A stretch of DNA of 64,000 nt. It comes from DASQZK01 sp963763215 (GTDB taxonomy: Bacteria; Bacteroidota; Bacteroidia; Bacteroidales; GCA-2748055). The stretch lies in assembly GCA_963763215.1 (NCBI GenBank), contig CAVXNX010000012.1, positions 181,281 to 245,280 of the forward strand, read 5' to 3'. Under the pieces are notes generated by a model that made no database searches, had not been told where the DNA came from, and worked only from the letters and a program-made list of their open reading frames with translations. The position numbers and the translations under genes are program-made. Positions 60,535 to 64,000 of the stretch are shown here, piece by piece (within the stretch, counting starts at the first letter, position 1; each line of letters begins with the position of its first letter).

Positions 60535-61792
60535 TCAGGAACGCATCGCGACGCCCGGCTGTGCGCCGTAACGGATCTGCACGGGTAGCCCGTCGTGGAG
60601 TATGGATAGCCGCGCCGCTTCCACCACAAGCTCATTGTAATAACTGTTGGCCGGGGTGGCGATGATCCCTTTCCGGTCGGTTTCCACGATGATCCTGCGC
60701 CGCCGCTCAAGGGAATCACTTTCATTCAGCGAACGTGACCTCGTTCTCGATCCGGTGTGCGGTTTTGACAGAGGCGGCTACCGATTCGAAACCGTAACCA
60801 ACCGGTTTGTATCCCTCGCCCTCCCATGGCACCAGGCGGTAAAAGTCGGGGCTCACGTAATTGAAGTGGGACCCGGCACAGCCGATGCCTTCCAGGTAAC
60901 TGTGTTCCACCCCCCTGAACTGGTCGTCGTGATTCAGCAGTCCCGATTTTCCTTCACCTTCGAAGAACATCTCCAGGTTTTGCTCATTGCTCCCCGCACC
61001 CTGGTCGGGATAACCCAGACCGTCGGTCACCGAAAGCAGGGCGCCATTCTCAAAACGGACCCGGCCATTGGCCCACATATAACCTTCATTGCCATTGGGA
61101 AAACGGCCCTTGATGCCGGAAACGGAAACCTCGGTGGGTTTCAGCCCGGTGATAAAACAGACCAGGTCGACATAATGGCACCCGACATAGACAAACGGAT
61201 CGGTCTTGTCACTGGTGAACCAGTTCTGGAAGTTTGAGGAACGGTAAAAATACGGTTCGATCATCTTGGCTTCACCCATCACGAACTCGCCAAAATGCCC
61301 GAGTTCATAACTCCGTTTGGCGATCAGCGACCTGCGGTCGAAACGTTTATGGTATTCAACGCCCACGAAGAGCCCTTTTTCACGGGCCAGCTTTTCAATC
61401 TGGAGCGTCTGATGGTATTCCAGCACCAGGGGTTTGACGCACAGCACATGCTGGTTGTTTTTCAGGGCTTCCATGACCACCTCGTAATGAAACTGGTCGG
61501 GCATGGCCACGATGACCATCTGGCGCGGCGCCATGGCCGCCAGAACATCCTTGTACAGCTCGGGGAACTGGCGATCTTCCGGTTCACCGGTCGACGGGTA
61601 TGCGGTGAAATCCTGTCCGGGAAAGGCATCCAGGATGTCGTGCGAACTCCTGAGAAATTTCAGCGGGGCGGAAGTGAGCGAGCAGATGCTGATCTCCCCG
61701 ACCGTGCCTTCCCGTTGAAGGTGATAGACCGAGGGCAGGATCAGGTCGTGCGTGATCATCCCGCCGCCGACGATGGTGATGTTTATTTTCAT
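60535..61792 (-). CDS. Gfo/Idh/MocA family oxidoreductase, frameshifted C-terminus
   Basis: About 420 codons. The first 356 residues (from MKINITIVGGGMITHDLIL) show the Rossmann fold and the conserved VGVEYHKRFDRRS catalytic region with KPLVLEYHQT. After a slip near 60728 the frame continues as SLNESDSLERRRRIIVETDRKG to a stop TGA at 60535-60537, giving a normal family C-terminus. Enzymes of this type oxidise or reduce sugars and inositols. It is the likely dehydrogenase partner of the DUF1080 hydrolase. An alternative start 4 codons upstream (61804) is also open. Confidence 0.85.
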
Positions 61793-61968
61793 GGATGAAA
61801 TCAATTTTTTGAAACAAGGTTCGGGCCGAAGCTCAAACGGTTTGTCGTCCTTCTTTTACACATTTCGGAATGTTCATTCGTTGCCGGATTTTCCGGGGAG
61901 AAGGCTGAAGCGATGAAGCCGGATCTTCCATAAACTTCACATTCCACACCGTCGCTTCCTACTCAGCC

Positions 61969-63342
61969 TCATTTTTCTCCCAGAATCTCATCACAAGCCT
62001 CCTCCAGCACCTGTATGCCTTCGAGCAGCGCTTCCTGCGTGATGTTCAGCGGCGGGGCGATCTTCAGGCATTCACCGGCAATCCCGACAGGGGCAAACAT
62101 GAGCAGACCCTTCTGGAAGCAGCGTTCGTTGATCTTCACAGCTATTTCGGGATCCGGGGTTTTCGTGCCGGGTTTAACCACCTGGATTCCGGCAACCAGT
62201 CCCTTGCCATGGAGGCATCCCAGGACAGCGGGGTATTTTTTCCGGATCCTGTCGAGACCGGGCATTAAGATCTTCTCCATTTCAGCGGCATTTTCCACCA
62301 GTTTTTCCTTCTGAATGAGCTTCAGGCTTTCGATGGCGGCTGCTACGGGAAGGGGACTTGCCGAATGGGTCGAGGTCATGGATCCCGGGGCGTAAAGGTC
62401 CATGATGTCTTTCCGGCCGATAACCGCCGACAGGGGCAGGGAAGAGGAAATTCCTTTCCCGCAGGCGACCAGGTCGGGTTTAATGCCGTAATGCTCGAAG
62501 CAAAACATCTTTCCCGTGCGCCCGAAGCCCGATTGAACCTCATCGAAAATCGTGATGATATCATTTTCGCGACAGAAACGTTCAAGTTTTTTCGCATACT
62601 CAACCGGAAGGAAATCCGGACCTACCCCCTGGTAGGATTCGGTCATTACCGCAGCGATCTCGTCGGGCGATACGCCCTGTTCCCTGATGCTGCTCAGGAA
62701 AAGATCGAAGGACGTATCTTCATTTTTGTACCCGTCGGGGAAAGGAACCTGGATGAAGGTCTTTCCTTCGTCGACGATCCAGCCTTTCTGCTTATCCATC
62801 CCGCCCACAAGCTGCGCCCCCAGCGTTCTGCCATGGAAGGCGTTTCTGAACGAGATGACGTATTTCCGTTTCGGGCCGTACTTCTGAACCGCATAGGTTT
62901 TGGCCAGTTTGATGCAGTTCTCGGTGGCCTCACTGCCGGTGCTGAGGAGAAAAACACTGTAGCTTTCAGGATCGGGTGAGATGGCCTGGAGCATCCCCGT
63001 GAGCTCCGCACGCTTTTCATGGACAAAGACATAGGTGGAAAGCAACTCCTGGTCCAGCAAACCTTTCAGCGCATCAATGATCTCTTTGCGGCCGTGACCC
63101 GCATTGGTGATCAGCACCCCCGACGACCAGTCGAGCCACTTGTTGCCCCACCGGTCGTAAACCTGGAACCCCACGGCCCGGTGCCATACCACGGGAGGTT
63201 GCCCCATCATCGATACCGGCTCGGATCCCGAGAGGGATTCAAAAACGGGAAGCGATTCGGGTACAGGAAGCTTTGTTTTAATCGTCCTGTATTTGGTGTT
63301 GACCTGCGGAACGTCCACAGGCTGTAAACTGTATTTTGCCAT
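61969..63342 (-). CDS. class III (ornithine/GABA-type) aminotransferase
   Basis: The intact protein has about 457 residues from MAKYSLQPVDV. PLP fold motifs: TGSEATENCIKLAKTYA, FDEVQSGFGRTGKMFCFEHYGIKPD and the Schiff-base Lys in VACGKGISSSLPLS. It transfers the amino group of GABA, ornithine, lysine or beta-alanine type substrates to 2-oxoglutarate. A family member making succinic semialdehyde would pair with the semialdehyde reductase-type gene at 10.8 kb, but they are 50 kb apart. The ATG at 63342 is preferred over an open extension to 63390. Confidence 0.9.
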   Translation of the reverse strand: MAKYSLQPVDVPQVNTKYRTIKTKLPVPESLPVFESLSGSEPVSMMGQPPVVWHRAVGFQVYDRWGNKWLDWSSGVLITNAGHGRKEIIDALKGLLDQELLSTYVFVHEKRAELTGMLQAISPDPESYSVFLLSTGSEATENCIKLAKTYAVQKYGPKRKYVISFRNAFHGRTLGAQLVGGMDKQKGWIVDEGKTFIQVPFPDGYKNEDTSFDLFLSSIREQGVSPDEIAAVMTESYQGVGPDFLPVEYAKKLERFCRENDIITIFDEVQSGFGRTGKMFCFEHYGIKPDLVACGKGISSSLPLSAVIGRKDIMDLYAPGSMTSTHSASPLPVAAAIESLKLIQKEKLVENAAEMEKILMPGLDRIRKKYPAVLGCLHGKGLVAGIQVVKPGTKTPDPEIAVKINERCFQKGLLMFAPVGIAGECLKIAPPLNITQEALLEGIQVLEEACDEILGEK

Positions 63343-63420
63343 TGCTCTAAGTGATATTGAATGAATGGTTGTGACAAATCCGTGATGCAATGATAGAAAA
63401 TTCAGGGATGAAAATCAAAT

Positions 63421-63434
63421 TGTGAACGCACACA
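63421..63434. promoter_or_regulatory. operator-like site TGTGAACGCACACA
   Basis: A 14-bp near-palindrome with central CG, of the LacI-type operator style, 79-92 nt upstream of the aminotransferase ATG. Confidence 0.45.
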
Positions 63435-63532
63435 TTTTCGCAATTCCGGGACGTCAGGCCTGTATGGATGCCCTTAAAAACAAGAATATCAGGAAGTTTA
63501 TCGGAATTTTCTTTTTTTAAAAAATCATCGAA

Positions 63533-63546
63533 TGTGAACGTACACA
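63533..63546. promoter_or_regulatory. operator-like site TGTGAACGTACACA
   Basis: A second copy of the site, closer to perfect dyad symmetry (TGTGnACGTnCACA), 112 bp from the first. Confidence 0.5.
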
Positions 63547-63694
63547 GGAGGGGCGGAAGGAGAAAAGGAAGGAAAAAGGAAAAAGGAGAAAGCTCCGATG
63601 GTTGGAATGGAGCCAAATCACACCAAATCACCAATTGAAAGAGGAAGGAAAAAGGCAACGAAATCACCAGGATCTCCATAAGATCCACCCGTAC

Positions 63695-63714
63695 GGACAG
63701 GTCGCGACCTGTCC
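63695..63714. repeat. perfect 20-bp palindrome GGACAGGTCGCGACCTGTCC
   Basis: It shares the GGTCGCGACC core with the palindrome at 18290-18309. Both are intergenic. Confidence 0.75.
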
Positions 63715-63908
63715 TCCTTGAAAATTAAGAAAAGGAAAAAGGCAAAAGGCAAAAAGAAGGGATTTGGGGAATTAGTTTGGGCTTTTGAAACAGCCTCGGG
63801 CGATTTTTCCTATTATTGTAAAATGATCTCACAGCGGAATCCGGATTTTCTTTTCCGGGTGAATTGTCGTGTTATCATGGATGTCTGACCCTATACGTTA
63901 ATCGAATC

Positions 63909-64000
63909 ATGCCTTCAAAAAAAACAAACCCTTTCGTCATCCCGGCCATGGCCGCGGCTGCCATACTCAGTTCCTGCGCGGGGCACAATGTCCCGAAGAA
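63909..64000 (+). CDS. start of a lipoprotein gene (3' end outside window)
   Basis: The ATG at 63909 opens MPSKKTNPFVIPAMAAAAIL followed by SSCAGHN, a lipoprotein signal peptide with the acylated Cys. Only about 30 residues are inside the window, so no family can be assigned. Confidence 0.65.
   Translation, partial: MPSKKTNPFVIPAMAAAAILSSCAGHNVPK

Larger units (their letters stand above)
63343..63908. other. 566-bp intergenic region with two TGTGAACGnACACA sites
   Basis: No gene was seen. It contains two operator-like sites, a purine-rich stretch (63548-63660) and a 20-bp palindrome (63695-63714). Both flanking genes point outward, so both promoters should be here. Confidence 0.6.

Overview
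The window looks like one contig of a Bacteroidota (Bacteroidales/Marinilabiliales-like) genome of roughly even GC. The evidence is the gene families (DUF1573 tandem protein, DUF4369/TlpA thioredoxin, TPR-SpoIIE phosphatase, lipoprotein DUF1080 and Gfo/Idh sugar enzymes, GH31), poor Shine-Dalgarno use, and several matches to the Bacteroidota promoter element TAnnTTTG. No rRNA, tRNA, CRISPR array or complete transposase was seen. No species can be named from this.

Layout. 0-10.4 kb: a 5'-truncated TPR/SpoIIE phosphatase, a TlpA-like thioredoxin, MeaB GTPase, a DUF1573 protein, a very large peptidase-MA/TolB-propeller/beta-barrel protein, a half-size TauE permease and an M20 amidohydrolase. 10.5-16.8 kb: a 4Fe-4S ferredoxin; a leftward operon with ATGA overlaps at every junction encoding Dps, an amidoligase, a peptidase C26 glutamine-amidotransferase-fold enzyme and a beta-hydroxyacid dehydrogenase; then small stress and membrane genes (HdeD-like, DsrE, two 2-TM proteins, dodecin). 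16.9-23.2 kb: sugar isomerase and SMP-30-like lipoproteins, a badly degraded GH31 gene, about 0.8 kb with no gene, a remnant of an NtrC-type regulator and a thioredoxin fold without active-site cysteines. 23.2-34.9 kb: a multi-PAS hybrid histidine kinase followed by stress and redox genes (YjlB-like cupin, SDR, MgtC, PfpI, pterin dehydratase, Cu/Zn SOD, EncFtn plus encapsulin, azurin, PEBP, FMN-binding lipoprotein, cupin). 35.2-41.1 kb: an MDR reductase and a TetR-HlyD-EmrB-TolC efflux operon with a clear operator. 42.4-49.7 kb: pentose phosphate operon tkt-rpiB-tal-HAD-gnd-zwf. 50-53.3 kb: a six-hairpin glycosidase, OsmC and an aldo/keto reductase. 53.6-59.6 kb: a MarR-AcrA-AcrB-TolC efflux operon. 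59.7-64 kb: DUF1080 hydrolase, Gfo/Idh dehydrogenase, class III aminotransferase and the start of a lipoprotein.

The genes suggest a heterotroph that oxidises glucose through the pentose phosphate route, degrades 3-keto sugars, stores or detoxifies iron (Dps, encapsulated ferritin) and exports toxic compounds through two tripartite pumps. The most interesting candidate system is the coupled Dps-amidoligase-C26-dehydrogenase operon. A 158-bp foldback repeat occurs twice in opposite orientation 37 kb apart, each copy 23-24 bp before a start codon.

Caution: about one frameshift per 1-1.5 kb breaks otherwise well-conserved genes, including central metabolism. I treat most as uncorrected sequencing or assembly indels and annotate those loci as single genes spanning the break. 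The GH31 locus has many more breaks and may be a true pseudogene.
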